Positions 7,292 to 17,633 are shown, counted from the stretch's first letter. The stretch is DNA of 42,863 nt from Planctomycetota bacterium (GCA_026692885.1 JAPLNJ010001160.1:1-42863); one strand, 5' to 3'. Numbers and translations: made by a program. The notes: generated by a model not told the origin, from the letters alone.

Positions 7292-10200
7292 CTACCGCAG
7301 AGCCACCTCCAGGTGAATCGCGGCCTCTTCTTCTTCGTCGTGCAGAGCCCGCTCCATCAGCACCCGCTTGTAGTCGGTGGGCATGACTTTGATGAACTTC
7401 TTGCGGACCGTGCGCGGCCAGTCTTCAATCAGCCGACGTGCGACCGGCGAATCCGTGTACTTATGGTGCAGCTCGATCATCATCAGCAATTCGCCCAGGT
7501 CCTGATCCGTTTCGACGCGTTCCAGTTCGACGGTGCCCAAATTGCACTTCAGTTGGAAATCACCGTCGACGTCCCAGACATAGGCGGTGCCGCCCGACAT
7601 ACCGGCAGCGAAGTTTCGGCCCGTGCGTCCCAGGATGATCGCCCGGCCGCCCGTCATGTACTCACAGCCGTGATCCCCGACGCCCTCGACGACGGCCCAG
7701 GCACCGCTGTTGCGGACGCAGAACCGCTCGGCGGCCACGCCGCGGAAGAACGCTCGTCCATCCGTGGCTCCGTACAGAACGACGTTGCCGATCAGGATGT
7801 TCTCCTCGGCCACGAACTTGCAGTCACGCGGCGGATACACGATCAACCGGCCGCCGGACAGCCCCTTGCCGACATAGTCGTTGGCATCGCCTTCCAGCTC
7901 CAGCGTGATTCCGGCGGCCAGAAAGGCCCCGAAGCTCTGACCGGCGCTGCCGCTGAACTTAAAGTGAATCGTCTCGTCAGCCAGCCCTCGTTCGCCCCAC
8001 TTCTTGACCACCTCGTGACTGAGCATCGTACCTACGGTGCGATTGGTGTTATTGATCAGCAGCGTCTCGTCCACGGCTTCGCCGCGTTCCAAAGCCGCCT
8101 TGGCCAGCGGCAGCAAGTGCGTGTTGTCCAACGCCGCTTCCAGGCCGTGGTTCTGTTCGATCGTGTGACGCACTTCGACCTGCGGATGCGGTTTTTGCGC
8201 CGGAGCCAGCAGCGCCGTCAGATCCAGTCCATCTGCCTTCCAGTGCCGAATCGCAGCGGTGGTCTCCAGGCAGTCGACTCGTCCGATCATGTCGTCCAGC
8301 TTGCGGAAGCCGAGTTCTGCCATGATCCGCCGCGCGTCCTCCGCCACCAGGAGCAGATAGTTGACGACCGCTTCCGGTTTGCCCGCAAAGTTCTTGCGCA
8401 AGACCGGGTCTTGCGTGGCCACACCGACCGGGCAGGTGTTCAGGTGACACTTGCGCATCATAACGCAGCCCAAGGTGATCAGAGGACCGGTCGCGAAGCC
8501 CATCTCCTCCGCGCCCAGCAGGGCCGCGATCACCACGTCACGACCCGTTTTCAGGCCGCCGTCGGTCTGCAGCACCACGCGGCTGCGCAGATCGTTCAAG
8601 ACCAGCGTCTGATGCGTCTCGGCGATCCCCAATTCCCAGGGCAGTCCGGCGTGTTTGATGCTGGTCAAGGGCGAGGCCCCCGTCCCGCCGACGTCCCCGG
8701 AGATCAGAATCTGCTCCGCATGCGCCTTGGCCACCCCGGCGGCCACCGTGCCGACACCGACTTCGGACACGAGCTTCACACTGACCCGCGCTGCGGGATT
8801 GGCGTTCTTCAAATCGTGGATCAGCTGCGCCAGGTCTTCGATCGAATAGATGTCGTGGTGCGGCGGCGGGCTGATCAGGCCCACGCCGGGCGTCGAGTAG
8901 CGGATGCGGGCAATATTCTCGTCCACCTTGCGTCCGGGCAACTCGCCGCCTTCGCCGGGCTTGGCCCCCTGGGCGATTTTGATTTGCAGTTCGTCGGCAT
9001 TCGTCAGATACCAGATGGTCACGCCGAAGCGGCCGGAAGCCACCTGTTTGATGGCCGAGCGACGCAGGTCGCCGTTGGGCAACGGCTTGAAGCGTGCGGG
9101 ATCTTCGCCGCCCTCGCCGGTATTACTACGTCCGCCGATGCGATTCATGGCGATCGCCAGGGTCTCGTGAGCTTCCGCGGAGATCGAGCCGAAGCTCATG
9201 GCCCCGGTGCAGAAGCGTTTGACGATCTCGCGAGCCGGCTCGACTTCGTCCACGGGAATCGGCCCGCCGTTCACGCCCCGTTTGAAACGCAGCAACCCGC
9301 GCAGGGTGCAGCTTGTGCGCGCGTCCCGATTCACATGCTCGGCAAATCGCTGATAAGCCTGCGGGTCGTTCGTCCGCGCCGCCAGCTGCACGCCGGAAAT
9401 CGCCTCCGGATCCCAGCCGTGCCGTTCGCCTTCCGCCCGCCAGTGAAACTCGCCCGGGTTCGGCAAGACGGGCACTCGGTCTTCCGGCTTGGTCGGGTAG
9501 CCCAACGCGTGGCGGCGCTGCGTTTCCTCGGCCAAAACCTGAAAGTCCACTCCCTGGACGCGACTGGCGGTGCCCGTAAAACAGCGGTCGATCACCTCGT
9601 CCCGCAGGCCGATGGCTTCGAAGATCTGGGCGCCCTTGTAGGACTGCAGGGTCGAGATTCCCATCTTGGCCATGACTTTGAGCATGCCCTTGGCCACGCC
9701 CTTGCAGTAGGCGGAGACGGCCTTGTCATCGTCCGGGAACTCGCGCGGGTCCAGCCAGCCGTCCCGCCGGGCTTGCCAAAGGACCTCGAAGGCCAGGTAG
9801 GGATTGATCGCGTCCGCCCCAAACCCGCTGAGCAGGCAGTGGTGGTGGACTTCGCGCGCTTCGCCCGATTCCAGGACGATGCCGATACGGGTGCGGTTGG
9901 CCTGACGCACCAGATGTTGATGCACAGCCCCGCAGGCCAGCAGCGAACTGACCGGCACGCGGTCGGCCGAGAGGCTGCGATCGCTGAGCACCACCAGGCT
10001 ATACCCTTCGGCGATCGCGGCTTCCGCTTCCGCACAGATCCGCTCCAGGGTGGCCTCTAACCCGGCGTGGCCGGCACTCCGCGGGTAGCAGATGTCGATC
10101 GTCTTAGACTTCCAGCCGCGCTGGTCCATGGCCTTGATGGCGGCCATTTCTTGATTACTCAGAATCGGGTGTGGGAGCAAGAGTCGTTCGCAGTGCTTCT

Positions 10201-11893
10201 CGGTGGTCTCCAACAAGTTCCGCTCCGGGCCGATGTAGCACTCCAACGACATCACGATTTCTTCGCGGATCGAATCGATCGGCGGATTGGTCACCTGGGC
10301 AAAGAGTTGCTTGAAGTAATCGTACAACAGTCGCGGCTTGTCGCTCAAACACGCCAAGGCGGAATCGTTGCCCATGGAACCGACCGGATCGCGTTGCTGC
10401 TGCACCAGCGGCAACAACAGGAACTGCAGCGTTTCCAGGGTGTAGCCGAAAGCCTGCAGACGTTCCAGCAGCGTGTCCGGGTCGAAGCCCCGCGCCGCCC
10501 GTTTGACCCGCAAGTCCTGGATCTGCAGCCGTCCTTTGCGCAACCATTCGGCATAGGGCCGCCGGTTGGCGAACTCGCTCTTCAGTTCTTCGTCGGGAAT
10601 CATCCGCCCCTGTTCAAAATCGACCAGGAACATTTTGCCCGGCTGCAGTCGGCCTTTGTACTTGATGTTCTGCGGCTCCACCGGCAGCACGCCGACTTCA
10701 CTGGCCATGATCACGCGATCGTCGTGCGTGATGTAGTAGCGGCTGGGACGCAAGCCGTTGCGGTCCAGCACCGCGCCGATGTAGCGGCCGTCGGTGAACG
10801 CAATCGATGCCGGGCCGTCCCAAGGTTCCATCAGCGCCGAGTGGTACTCGTAGAACGCGCGCTTGTTGAACGGCATGGTCTCGTGCTTCTGCCACGCTTC
10901 CGGGATCATCATCATGATCGCCTCTTGTAGCGTCCGCCCGGTCATCAGCAGAAACTCCAGGACGTTGTCAAAAGTGCCCGAATCCGAGCAATCGGGTTCG
11001 ACCACCGGGAACAGCTGCTGCAGTTCGTCACCGAACAGGTCGGTTCGGCAGACGCCTTCGCGGGCACACATCCCGTTGATATTGCCCCGTAGCGTATTGA
11101 TCTCGCCGTTGTGGCTCATGAAGCGATTCGGCTGTGCGCGGTCCCAACTGGGAAACGTGTTCGTCGAGAAGCGGGAGTGGATCATGGCCAAGTGCGTCGA
11201 GAAACTGTCGTCGGCCAGATCCGGATAGAACGGCAGCAACTGATCAGGCGTCAGCATGCCCTTGTAGATCATGACCTTGGTCGACAGGCTGCAGACGTAA
11301 AACATCTTCGCCTGCTGCAAGCGGACTTCGCCGCGCAGTGCATGGCTGGCCCGTTTGCGAATCAGGTACAACTGGCGCTCGAACGCGTCACCCGTCAAGC
11401 CCTCGCTGGCGGCGACAAACAGTTGCTCGATCACCGGCATCGCCGCCCGCGCGGACGGACCGAGATCCGCGCGATCCGGTTCCACCGGCACGCGCCGCCA
11501 ACCCACCAGTCGCTGGCCCTGTTCGCCGATCAGCTGTTCGACTCTCCGCTTGCAGTAGTCGCGTTCGGTGTCCACCGTCGGCAGGAAAACCAGCCCCGCC
11601 CCGAACCGGCCCGGCTCCGGCAGATCCTGTTGCAAGTCGTCCTTGGCAACCTTGGCCAGGAACTCGCGCGGCACCGCGGTCAAGATGCCGGACCCGTCAC
11701 CCGTATTGGCTTCGCAGCCGCACGCGCCCCGGTGGCTCATCCGCCGCAGCACGTGGTCGGCGTCCAGGACCAGCTGATGACTGCGGTGGCCCTTGATGTG
11801 GGCGACGAAACCCACGCCACAGCTGTCTTTTTCCTGGGCAGGATCGTACAAACCGCTCGGGTGGGGGAATCCTGGGATGTGCTCAGTACTCAT
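7292..11893 (-). CDS. gltB: Glutamate synthase large subunit
   Basis: A 1533-residue protein, the usual length for bacterial GltB. A 24-residue propeptide precedes C25 in [14 protein letters not shown], the N-terminal nucleophile of the glutamine amidotransferase domain (about 25-430). Next come the central domain, then the FMN/2-oxoglutarate domain with [11 protein letters not shown] and [14 protein letters not shown], where the imine is reduced. The cluster ligands are in [16 protein letters not shown] (C-x5-C-x4-C). The C-terminal GXGXG beta-helix runs from about 1290. All the catalytic elements I can check are intact. A LysR gene ends 20 bases upstream on the same strand, and gltD follows downstream. 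Confidence 0.97.
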   Translation of the reverse strand: MSTEHIPGFPHPSGLYDPAQEKDSCGVGFVAHIKGHRSHQLVLDADHVLRRMSHRGACGCEANTGDGSGILTAVPREFLAKVAKDDLQQDLPEPGRFGAGLVFLPTVDTERDYCKRRVEQLIGEQGQRLVGWRRVPVEPDRADLGPSARAAMPVIEQLFVAASEGLTGDAFERQLYLIRKRASHALRGEVRLQQAKMFYVCSLSTKVMIYKGMLTPDQLLPFYPDLADDSFSTHLAMIHSRFSTNTFPSWDRAQPNRFMSHNGEINTLRGNINGMCAREGVCRTDLFGDELQQLFPVVEPDCSDSGTFDNVLEFLLMTGRTLQEAIMMMIPEAWQKHETMPFNKRAFYEYHSALMEPWDGPASIAFTDGRYIGAVLDRNGLRPSRYYITHDDRVIMASEVGVLPVEPQNIKYKGRLQPGKMFLVDFEQGRMIPDEELKSEFANRRPYAEWLRKGRLQIQDLRVKRAARGFDPDTLLERLQAFGYTLETLQFLLLPLVQQQRDPVGSMGNDSALACLSDKPRLLYDYFKQLFAQVTNPPIDSIREEIVMSLECYIGPERNLLETTEKHCERLLLPHPILSNQEMAAIKAMDQRGWKSKTIDICYPRSAGHAGLEATLERICAEAEAAIAEGYSLVVLSDRSLSADRVPVSSLLACGAVHQHLVRQANRTRIGIVLESGEAREVHHHCLLSGFGADAINPYLAFEVLWQARRDGWLDPREFPDDDKAVSAYCKGVAKGMLKVMAKMGISTLQSYKGAQIFEAIGLRDEVIDRCFTGTASRVQGVDFQVLAEETQRRHALGYPTKPEDRVPVLPNPGEFHWRAEGERHGWDPEAISGVQLAARTNDPQAYQRFAEHVNRDARTSCTLRGLLRFKRGVNGGPIPVDEVEPAREIVKRFCTGAMSFGSISAEAHETLAIAMNRIGGRSNTGEGGEDPARFKPLPNGDLRRSAIKQVASGRFGVTIWYLTNADELQIKIAQGAKPGEGGELPGRKVDENIARIRYSTPGVGLISPPPHHDIYSIEDLAQLIHDLKNANPAARVSVKLVSEVGVGTVAAGVAKAHAEQILISGDVGGTGASPLTSIKHAGLPWELGIAETHQTLVLNDLRSRVVLQTDGGLKTGRDVVIAALLGAEEMGFATGPLITLGCVMMRKCHLNTCPVGVATQDPVLRKNFAGKPEAVVNYLLLVAEDARRIMAELGFRKLDDMIGRVDCLETTAAIRHWKADGLDLTALLAPAQKPHPQVEVRHTIEQNHGLEAALDNTHLLPLAKAALERGEAVDETLLINNTNRTVGTMLSHEVVKKWGERGLADETIHFKFSGSAGQSFGAFLAAGITLELEGDANDYVGKGLSGGRLIVYPPRDCKFVAEENILIGNVVLYGATDGRAFFRGVAAERFCVRNSGAWAVVEGVGDHGCEYMTGGRAIILGRTGRNFAAGMSGGTAYVWDVDGDFQLKCNLGTVELERVETDQDLGELLMMIELHHKYTDSPVARRLIEDWPRTVRKKFIKVMPTDYKRVLMERALHDEEEEAAIHLEVALR

Positions 11894-11913
11894 CGTGTCT
11901 CAACATCTGCTTT

Positions 11914-12876
11914 CTATTCGGCGGAGTTGGCTTCCTGATCGTACGCGTCTAAGTCTGGCTCCGTCCGCGGCCCGTCGGCGATCTCCGGCAGACCCTCGGT
12001 GTCTTCCTGCAACAACAGAATAAACCGCCGCGCTGTGGCCTCCAGTTCGAACCCCCGCCGGTAAATGATGGCCAACGGTCGGACGAGATCCAACCCAGCC
12101 ACGGGGACAGACACCAAGGACCCTAGCTCAAGTTCTCGGCGAACGGTCGGTTCGGGCAACAGGCTGACACCGGCATTCACCTCGATCGCCCGCTTGATGG
12201 TGTCAATGTTGTCAAAGGCCATCACCACCTGCAAATGCACCTCCCGAGCCGCAAGTTCGCGATCGATCGACCGTCGGATGCTCAGGTCGAGGTCGAAGCC
12301 GATGATCTTTAGCCCATCCAGGTCCGCCAGACGCAAGGCCGGACGCTCCGTCAACGGATGCGTCGGAGCGCAGACCAGAATCACCGGCTCCTCCAACCAA
12401 GGCACGGATTTGAGCGCCGGCGACTGCTGCACACAACTCACCAAGCCAATGTCCGCTTGGCCCTCGGTGACCAGTTCATAAACCCGTTGCGGGTGATGAT
12501 ATTCCAAGTTGACCGTGGCCTTAGGATACCGCTCGGTGAACTCCCGGACCAATTCCTTGCCATAGCTCAGACCCACGGAATATATCGAGGCTACGTTGAC
12601 CCGCCCCTCGACCGGCTGCCGCAACGTGCGAACCTTGTCTTCCAAGGCGAAAAAGCAATGCACCAGGCGGCGGCAACCTTCGTAATAAACCTTGCCTTCC
12701 GGTGTCAGTAAGAAGGGACGCTTCGAGCGGTCGATCAGCTTGACGCCCAGGCTGTCCTCAAGTTGCTGGACAATTTGGCTAGCACCGGACTGCGAAATAC
12801 CGTTCTCGTCCGCTGCGCGCGAGAAGCTCCGGCGCAAAACCACGTCGCAGAACACTTTCAGAGACTTCACGTGCAT
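11914..12876 (-). CDS. LysR-family transcriptional regulator next to gltBD
   Basis: A 320-residue LysR-type protein. The winged helix-turn-helix occupies roughly residues 1-60 (RSFSRAADENGISQSGASQ followed by QLEDSLGVKLIDR), and a periplasmic-binding-protein-like effector domain lies at about 90-295. It is followed after 20 bases by gltB on the same strand, so it is probably the first gene of a regulator-gltB-gltD transcription unit rather than divergently placed as gltC is in Bacillus. I infer that it senses nitrogen or carbon status and controls gltBD; the effector cannot be told from sequence. The C-terminus carries an unusual acidic tail of about 25 residues. Confidence 0.92.
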   Translation of the reverse strand: MHVKSLKVFCDVVLRRSFSRAADENGISQSGASQIVQQLEDSLGVKLIDRSKRPFLLTPEGKVYYEGCRRLVHCFFALEDKVRTLRQPVEGRVNVASIYSVGLSYGKELVREFTERYPKATVNLEYHHPQRVYELVTEGQADIGLVSCVQQSPALKSVPWLEEPVILVCAPTHPLTERPALRLADLDGLKIIGFDLDLSIRRSIDRELAAREVHLQVVMAFDNIDTIKRAIEVNAGVSLLPEPTVRRELELGSLVSVPVAGLDLVRPLAIIYRRGFELEATARRFILLLQEDTEGLPEIADGPRTEPDLDAYDQEANSAE

Positions 12877-12944
12877 TGGAGCGGGGTGTCTTTGAATCAG
12901 AAAACAAAATATTCCAAATCAACTAAATCACGTTCTCAGATAAT

Positions 12945-12973
12945 AGGCTATGCTCGACCGCCCAGTTCGTCAA
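12945..12973 (-). promoter_or_regulatory. Possible sigma-70-type promoter for the LysR-gltBD unit
   Basis: On the minus strand TTGACG and TAGCCT are separated by 17 bases, about 70-100 bases before the LysR start, followed by an AT-rich stretch that could hold regulator sites. The -10 match is mediocre, so this is only a candidate. Confidence 0.3.
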
Positions 12974-13004
12974 GGTATCCGGTCAAGGCGGAGCAGCATC
13001 TTCG

Positions 13005-13133
13005 GGGCCTTGATCGGAACGTTGCACACCACAACCCGAAGCGTCAGCGAGGAAGAGCGGCGTTTTCCTCGCTGACGCGTCGGGTTACCATGATCCGCTT
13101 CTAGCGTCTTGTGCAATGTTTCGATCAAGGCCC
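13005..13133. repeat. Complete family 1 element (about 129 bp) with nested hairpin
   Basis: Outer ends GGGCCTTGATCG and CGATCAAGGCCC are inverted copies, with further pairing between GTTGCAC and GTGCAATG. Inside is the AACCCGAAGCGTCAGCGAGG hairpin, followed by ATGATCCGCTTCTAGCGT. This is the most complete copy and defines the family; copies at 166-253 and 24115-24182 are deletion variants. Confidence 0.8.
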
Positions 13134-13242
13134 ATCTTCGGTTACCCGGTTGGCAACCGATTCTAGCCATCTGGCGACGTGAAACAAGCCCGACCGCGAT
13201 ACCAGTCGCGATTGAGATTGGCTTGTCTAGCCAGGCGTCAAC

Positions 13243-13320
13243 GGGGCCTTGATCGGAAAGTTGCGAAGAGTGCTGGCGCTAAACGGTTTTCGGGGTTGTC
13301 CGTGTTAAGATCGAGGCCGT
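13243..13320. repeat. Chimeric junction of a family 1 end and a family E end
   Basis: GGGGCCTTGATCGGAAAGTTGCG matches the family 1 left end. It runs directly into GCGCTAAACGGTTTTCGGGG, which resembles the inverse of the right end of the family E element at 32307-32550. On the minus strand the region downstream reads as an open frame containing FRDNSYNALQNTSEYGL and NTDNPENRLAP, so one of these repeat ends may once have been part of a gene. Confidence 0.5.
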
Positions 13321-13422
13321 ACTCCGAGGTGTTCTGCAAGGCGTTGTACGAATTATCGCGGAAGGCTACACTGGCCGCCGTTCCTTCGGAACCGTGCGTC
13401 CAGGCTGCCAACGAGATCTCGC

Positions 13423-14958
13423 ATGACTGCTTCCCCAGATGCTTTCGACCACGCCGCCGCGCTGGCGTACCTGCACGGACGCATCGACTACGAGCGGAAC
13501 ACGAAGTTGCCGTACCGTTCCCGCGGCTTGAAACTGGACCGCATGCGAGAGTTGGCAGCCCGGCTGGGGAACCCACACCAGCGGTATCCCATCCTGCATG
13601 TGGCCGGCACCAAAGGCAAAGGCTCGACCGCGTCGATGCTCGCCGCGATTCTGACCGCCGCCGGCTATCGCACGGGGCTGTACACGTCGCCGCATCTGGA
13701 CTGCGTCGAGGAGCGGATGGCCGTCGATGGGCACGCTTGTAGCCCACAGGAATTGGTCGAATTGCTGCGCGCGGTGCGACCGTTGGTCGATACGCTCGAC
13801 CAGGCGGCGACGCACCCGCAGGGTTTTGCCGGCGGGCCGACGTATTTCGAGATCACCACGGCCACGGCGATGCTGCATTTCTGTCGCCAGGCCGTCGACG
13901 CCGCCGTCCTGGAAGTCGGCCTGGGCGGCCGGCTGGATTCGACGAACATCTGCCAGCCTGAGGTCTCGGTTATCACCAGCATCAGTTTCGACCACACCCA
14001 GCAGCTCGGCAATACGCTGGCCGCGATCGCCACGGAGAAGGCCGGGATCATCAAGCCCGGCGTGCCCGTGGTCTCCGGTGTCACCGAGCCCGAACCGCGC
14101 GAGGCCATCGAGCGGATCGCCGAGGACCACGGCTGCCGCTGTTTTTGCCTGGATCGCGATTTCCGCGTGCACTACCGTGGTTCGCAGCTGTCGGCCGAAC
14201 TGCCCGGCGCCGCCGACGCGGTCCTCGGCTCCGGTGCCACCCTCGGCTCCGGTGCCACCCTCGGCTCCGGTGCCACCCTCGGCTCCGGTGCCACCCTGGA
14301 CTCCGGTGCCACCCTGGACTCCGGTGCCACCCTGGACTACCAGGAGCACTGCGGACCCGCGCCGGTGTCCCTGTCTGGTCTGTCCCTCGGTATGTTGGGC
14401 CGACACCAGGCGACCAATGCGGCCGTGGCGCTGGCCACCGTCTGTCGGCTGCGCGATGCCGGCTGGCAGATCCCTGAGACGGCCATCCGGGCGGGAATTG
14501 CCCAGGTCCACTGCCCGGCCCGCACGGAGGTCTTCGGCCAGCATCCCGCGGTGGTGCTCGACGCGGCGCACAATGTGGCCTCGACCCAAGCGTTGCTCGA
14601 CGTGCTGCAGGAGAACTTCGCCGCCTGCCACCGCCGCATCCTGGTCTTTGCCGTCAGCCGGGACAAGGACGCTGCCGGGATCCTGGAATGCCTGCTGCCA
14701 GCGTTTGACGTGTTGGTGCTGACCCGCTTCCTGAGCAATTCGAGGTACACGGAACCGGAGTCGCTGGCGGAGACGGCGAAGCGGATCCTGGCGGCCCACC
14801 CCGTTCCTGTCCGCACGGTACTGGTGCGTCCCGACCCATTGTCGGCGTGGCAGACCGCCCGCGCGCTGGCGACCGACGACGACCTGATCTGCATCGCCGG
14901 CTCCTTCTTCCTGGCGGCCGAGTTGCGGCATGTGCTCACGGGCCAGCGAGGGTCGTAA
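13423..14958 (+). CDS. folC: Bifunctional folylpolyglutamate/dihydrofolate synthase
   Basis: A 511-residue Mur-ligase-type ATPase that joins glutamate to dihydropteroate or folates in the cytoplasm. The P-loop is HVAGTKGKGST (about residues 59-69). The central Mur-ligase signature is LEVGLGGRLDSTN with SFDHTQQLG after it. The C-terminal domain includes VVLDAAHNVAS. The protein is longer than typical FolC (about 420-440), partly because six copies of a six-residue unit, (G/D)SGATL, are inserted at about residues 269-304, in a loop between the central and C-terminal domains. The start ATG is preceded by a weak GAGAT. No operon partner is adjacent. Confidence 0.93.
   Translation: MTASPDAFDHAAALAYLHGRIDYERNTKLPYRSRGLKLDRMRELAARLGNPHQRYPILHVAGTKGKGSTASMLAAILTAAGYRTGLYTSPHLDCVEERMAVDGHACSPQELVELLRAVRPLVDTLDQAATHPQGFAGGPTYFEITTATAMLHFCRQAVDAAVLEVGLGGRLDSTNICQPEVSVITSISFDHTQQLGNTLAAIATEKAGIIKPGVPVVSGVTEPEPREAIERIAEDHGCRCFCLDRDFRVHYRGSQLSAELPGAADAVLGSGATLGSGATLGSGATLGSGATLDSGATLDSGATLDYQEHCGPAPVSLSGLSLGMLGRHQATNAAVALATVCRLRDAGWQIPETAIRAGIAQVHCPARTEVFGQHPAVVLDAAHNVASTQALLDVLQENFAACHRRILVFAVSRDKDAAGILECLLPAFDVLVLTRFLSNSRYTEPESLAETAKRILAAHPVPVRTVLVRPDPLSAWQTARALATDDDLICIAGSFFLAAELRHVLTGQRGS
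14227..14334 (+). repeat. 18-bp in-frame minisatellite, six units, inside folC
   Basis: Six perfectly phased 18-bp units differ only at one or two positions: four begin GGCTCCGGTGCCACC and two begin GACTCCGGTGCCACC. They encode GSGATL x4 and DSGATL x2. A unit length divisible by three means gain or loss of copies keeps the reading frame. Confidence 0.95.
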
Positions 14959-15019
14959 TCAGGCGAGCAGGGGGTGTCAGGAAGATGCGGGACAGCTTCA
15001 GAAGGGTGAATCGCAGAAA

Positions 15020-15120
15020 CGGGGGTCTGTCCTTCAAGTTTCATTCTTCGCTGCAGGCTGCGTCTGTTCTGCTGGCGCAGTCCGTAGGCCGCGAAGTATG
15101 AAATTTGAACGACAGACCCG
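15020..15120. repeat. Palindromic element downstream of folC
   Basis: Left arm CGGGGGTCTGTCCTTCAAGT...TCATTCTTCGC and right arm GCGAAGTATGAAATTTGAACG...CAGACCCG are imperfect inverted copies. The apparent start codon of the short open frame that follows lies inside the right arm. Confidence 0.7.
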
Positions 15121-15295
15121 GAAGCACTTTGTCGTGATTATCACCCTCCCCACCGCGTCTCAAGGCGAGACTTGGAGCCTGAAGCTCTCGAAGGCTACCA
15201 ACATTTTTCTGGAGGACCACTGCGTCGACCTGTTGGGCATTCCGCCTTGGCTGGCCGCCAGCCCCGAGGCGGTGCTGGTGCCGGTGAAGTAAGTC
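15116..15295 (+). pseudogene. Likely 3' fragment of a larger secreted-enzyme gene
   Basis: An open frame ending at the TAA at 15293-15295 encodes about 58 residues with WSLKLSKATN, LEDHCVDLLGIPPWLA and a final VLVPVK. It looks like the C-terminal strand region of a bigger protein rather than a complete one. Its only possible ATG (15098) belongs to the palindrome just upstream, so I treat it as a gene remnant cut off by a repeat. The parent family is not identified. Confidence 0.35.
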
Positions 15296-15305
15296 CGCTA
15301 CAACT

Positions 15306-15450
15306 ATTGAGTCCTAACGCACCAATGGAATGGGAGGGCGAGGCTCCAGCCGAGCCGCAGCGGGCCGTCAGGGACGGCTCACGGCTCCGCGGGAGCGTCG
15401 CCCTCCCCATCCCCTTTATCCCGTTTTCCCTTGGAAACCTAGGACTCCAT
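15306..15450. repeat. Complete family B palindromic element, second copy (about 145 bp)
   Basis: Ends ATTGAGTCCTAACGCACCAA and ...CCTTGGAAACCTAGGACTCCAT correspond to those of the copy at 5288-5439. The core again has GGGAGGGCGAGGCTCC with its inverse GGGAGCGTCGCCCTCCC. It sits just upstream of the beta-helix protein gene. Confidence 0.8.
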
Positions 15451-15496
15451 AGGATTCCGTTATGATCTTCGATTGCAAGGAACAAGGCAGCCTCCC

Positions 15497-17569
15497 ATGA
15501 AACACACCTTCCCCATTTTGTTCGCCGCGATGTTACTGACCGGTACGACTCATCCCGCTGAAGCGGCGTCTTCCGTTACGCTGTACGTCGCCACCCAAGG
15601 CAGTGATGTCAATCCCGGCACCCTGGAAAAGCCTTTCGCCACGCTCGAGCGGGCGCGGGACGAAATCCGCCAGCGCAAGACTGCGGGACCGTTGGCTGTC
15701 GGGGGAATCACCGTCGAACTACACGGCGGCGTCTACGAGCTGGCGCGGCCGTTAGAACTGACCGACAAGGACAGCGGTGGCCAGACCACGCCGGTCGTGT
15801 ATCGGGCACGCCAGGGCGAAGTCGTGAAGATCGTCGGCGGCCGCGTGGTAACCGGCTGGAAACAGGTCACCGACCCCGCCGTGCTGACCCGACTCGACGA
15901 GTCGGCACGAGGCCAAGTGTGGCAGGCCGACCTGCGGGCCTTGGGGATCACCGACTTCGGCCAGATGAGTGGCGGCTTCGGCCAACCAGGTGGGCCAGGC
16001 CTGGAACTGTTCTTCCGCGATCAGCCCATGACGCTGGCCCGCTGGCCGAACGACGGCTTCCTCAAAATCACGGAGGTCCTCGGCCCAACGCCGGAAGACG
16101 TCCGCGGGACGAAGGGCTGTAAGGAAGGCATCTTTAAGTACGAAGGCGATCGCCCTAGCCGCTGGGTCGGCGAGCCCGACGCGTGGGTTCTGGGCTACTG
16201 GTTCTGGGACTGGGCCGAACAGCGGCACAAGATCGAGTCGCTCGATCCGGCCCAACGGATCCTCACGGTGGCCAAGCCCTATCACGGCTACGGCTACCGC
16301 AAGGGCCAGTGGTTCTACGGCTTCAATATCCTCGCCGAACTGGACGCGCCCGGCGAGTGGTATCTGGACCGCCAGGCGGGCGTGCTGTATTTCTGGCCGC
16401 CCGCTCCGCTCAGCGACGGACCCGTGGTCGTCTCGGTGCTGCCCACGCTGGTGACCATGCACAACACGTCCCATGTCAGCTTCCGCGGTCTGGTGTTCGA
16501 GGCCGCGCGCGGTACGGGGATCACCCTCCGCGGTGGTGAGCAGAATCGACTCGTGGGCTGCACGCTCCGTAACTTCGGCAGCTGGGCGGTCCAGGTTTCC
16601 GGCGGCCAGCGGCACGCAGTCCTCGGCTGCGACGTCTACGCGACCGGGGACGGCGGCATCAACCTCGACGGCGGCGACCGCCGCACGCTCACGCCCGCCG
16701 GCCACACGGCGGAGAATAATCACATCCATCATTGGAGTCGCTGGAACCGCATGTACCGTCCCGCGTTGATGCTGACGGGCGTGGGCCAGCGGGCCGCCCA
16801 CAATCTGATCGAACACGCGCCGCACACGGCCATCGGGTTCGGGGGCAACGACCAGGTGATCGAGTTCAACGAGATCCACGACGTGTGTACCGAATCGAAC
16901 GACGCGGGCGCGATGTACGCCGGGCGTAATTGGACGATGCGAGGCACAGTGATCCGCCACAACTACCTGCACCACATCAACGGCTTCGAAGGCCGCGGTT
17001 GCGTGGGTGTCTATCTGGACGACCAGTTCAGCGGCACCGCAGTGTACGGCAACGTGTTCCATAAAGTCACGCGGGCGGCGATGATTGGCGGCGGCCGAGA
17101 CTGCACGATCGAGAATAATATCTTCGTGGATTGCGTGCCGGCGACCCACGTGGACGCGCGCGGCCTGGGCTGGGCCGCCAGCGGCTTCGAAGGACTGAAG
17201 AATGGCCTGAAAGAGGTGCCCTGCTCGGACGCACTCTGGAGCACGCGTTATCCCAAGTTGGTGCCGATCTTGGACGAGGAACCGATGGCTCCGAAGGGCA
17301 ACGTCATTGCGCGAAACATCTGCGTCGGCGGACGGTGGGGCGACTTCGAAGGCAAAGCGAAACCGCTGGTGAACTTCCAGGACAACCTGCTGGATCAGGA
17401 CCCGCTGTTTGTGGACGCGGCGCACGGCAACTTCCAACTCCAGGAGAATTCGCCTGCCTGGAAGCTGGGTTTCCAGCGGATTCCCGTCGAAAAGATCGGT
17501 CTGTATCAGAGCGACGATCGCGCCTCCTGGCCGGCCGAGCGCAAGGTTCCCCAAGCGCCGGCGAAATAA
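15497..17569 (+). CDS. Secreted right-handed parallel beta-helix protein (pectate-lyase-like fold)
   Basis: A 690-residue protein with a signal peptide (residues 1 to about 24, ending THPAEA). Next comes the pattern LYVATQGSDVNPGTLEKPFATLERARDEI, which opens many bacterial beta-helix polysaccharide-acting proteins. The middle carries repeated Asn/His-rich turns such as NHIHHWSRWNRMY, NEIHDV, HNYLHHINGFEGRGCVGVYLDD and NNIFVDC, the rungs of a PbH1/beta_helix solenoid. It is probably exported and binds or cleaves a polysaccharide. I cannot tell whether it is a lyase, hydrolase or binding protein. The ATG at 15497 starts the signal peptide; an earlier start would put charged residues before it. 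It converges on a glycoside hydrolase gene. Confidence 0.85.
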   Translation: MKHTFPILFAAMLLTGTTHPAEAASSVTLYVATQGSDVNPGTLEKPFATLERARDEIRQRKTAGPLAVGGITVELHGGVYELARPLELTDKDSGGQTTPVVYRARQGEVVKIVGGRVVTGWKQVTDPAVLTRLDESARGQVWQADLRALGITDFGQMSGGFGQPGGPGLELFFRDQPMTLARWPNDGFLKITEVLGPTPEDVRGTKGCKEGIFKYEGDRPSRWVGEPDAWVLGYWFWDWAEQRHKIESLDPAQRILTVAKPYHGYGYRKGQWFYGFNILAELDAPGEWYLDRQAGVLYFWPPAPLSDGPVVVSVLPTLVTMHNTSHVSFRGLVFEAARGTGITLRGGEQNRLVGCTLRNFGSWAVQVSGGQRHAVLGCDVYATGDGGINLDGGDRRTLTPAGHTAENNHIHHWSRWNRMYRPALMLTGVGQRAAHNLIEHAPHTAIGFGGNDQVIEFNEIHDVCTESNDAGAMYAGRNWTMRGTVIRHNYLHHINGFEGRGCVGVYLDDQFSGTAVYGNVFHKVTRAAMIGGGRDCTIENNIFVDCVPATHVDARGLGWAASGFEGLKNGLKEVPCSDALWSTRYPKLVPILDEEPMAPKGNVIARNICVGGRWGDFEGKAKPLVNFQDNLLDQDPLFVDAAHGNFQLQENSPAWKLGFQRIPVEKIGLYQSDDRASWPAERKVPQAPAK

Positions 17570-17633
17570 GTTCGCGAGAATAAGTTGAACGACTAACCGT
17601 GGGACGGATTGCTTCGGAAGTACCGAACAACGT

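Noticed and set aside
7313..10060. Very long open frame (915 codons) antisense to gltB
   Set aside because: gltB is unmistakable on the other strand; the antisense frame is a by-product of GC-rich codon bias and has no domain character.
13366..14931. 521-codon frame antisense to folC
   Set aside because: Shadow of folC; its Gly/Gln-rich repeat is the reverse reading of the folC minisatellite.
15752..17554. 600-codon frame antisense to the beta-helix gene
   Set aside because: The plus strand encodes a signal peptide and beta-helix rungs; the antisense frame has no start context and no motifs.
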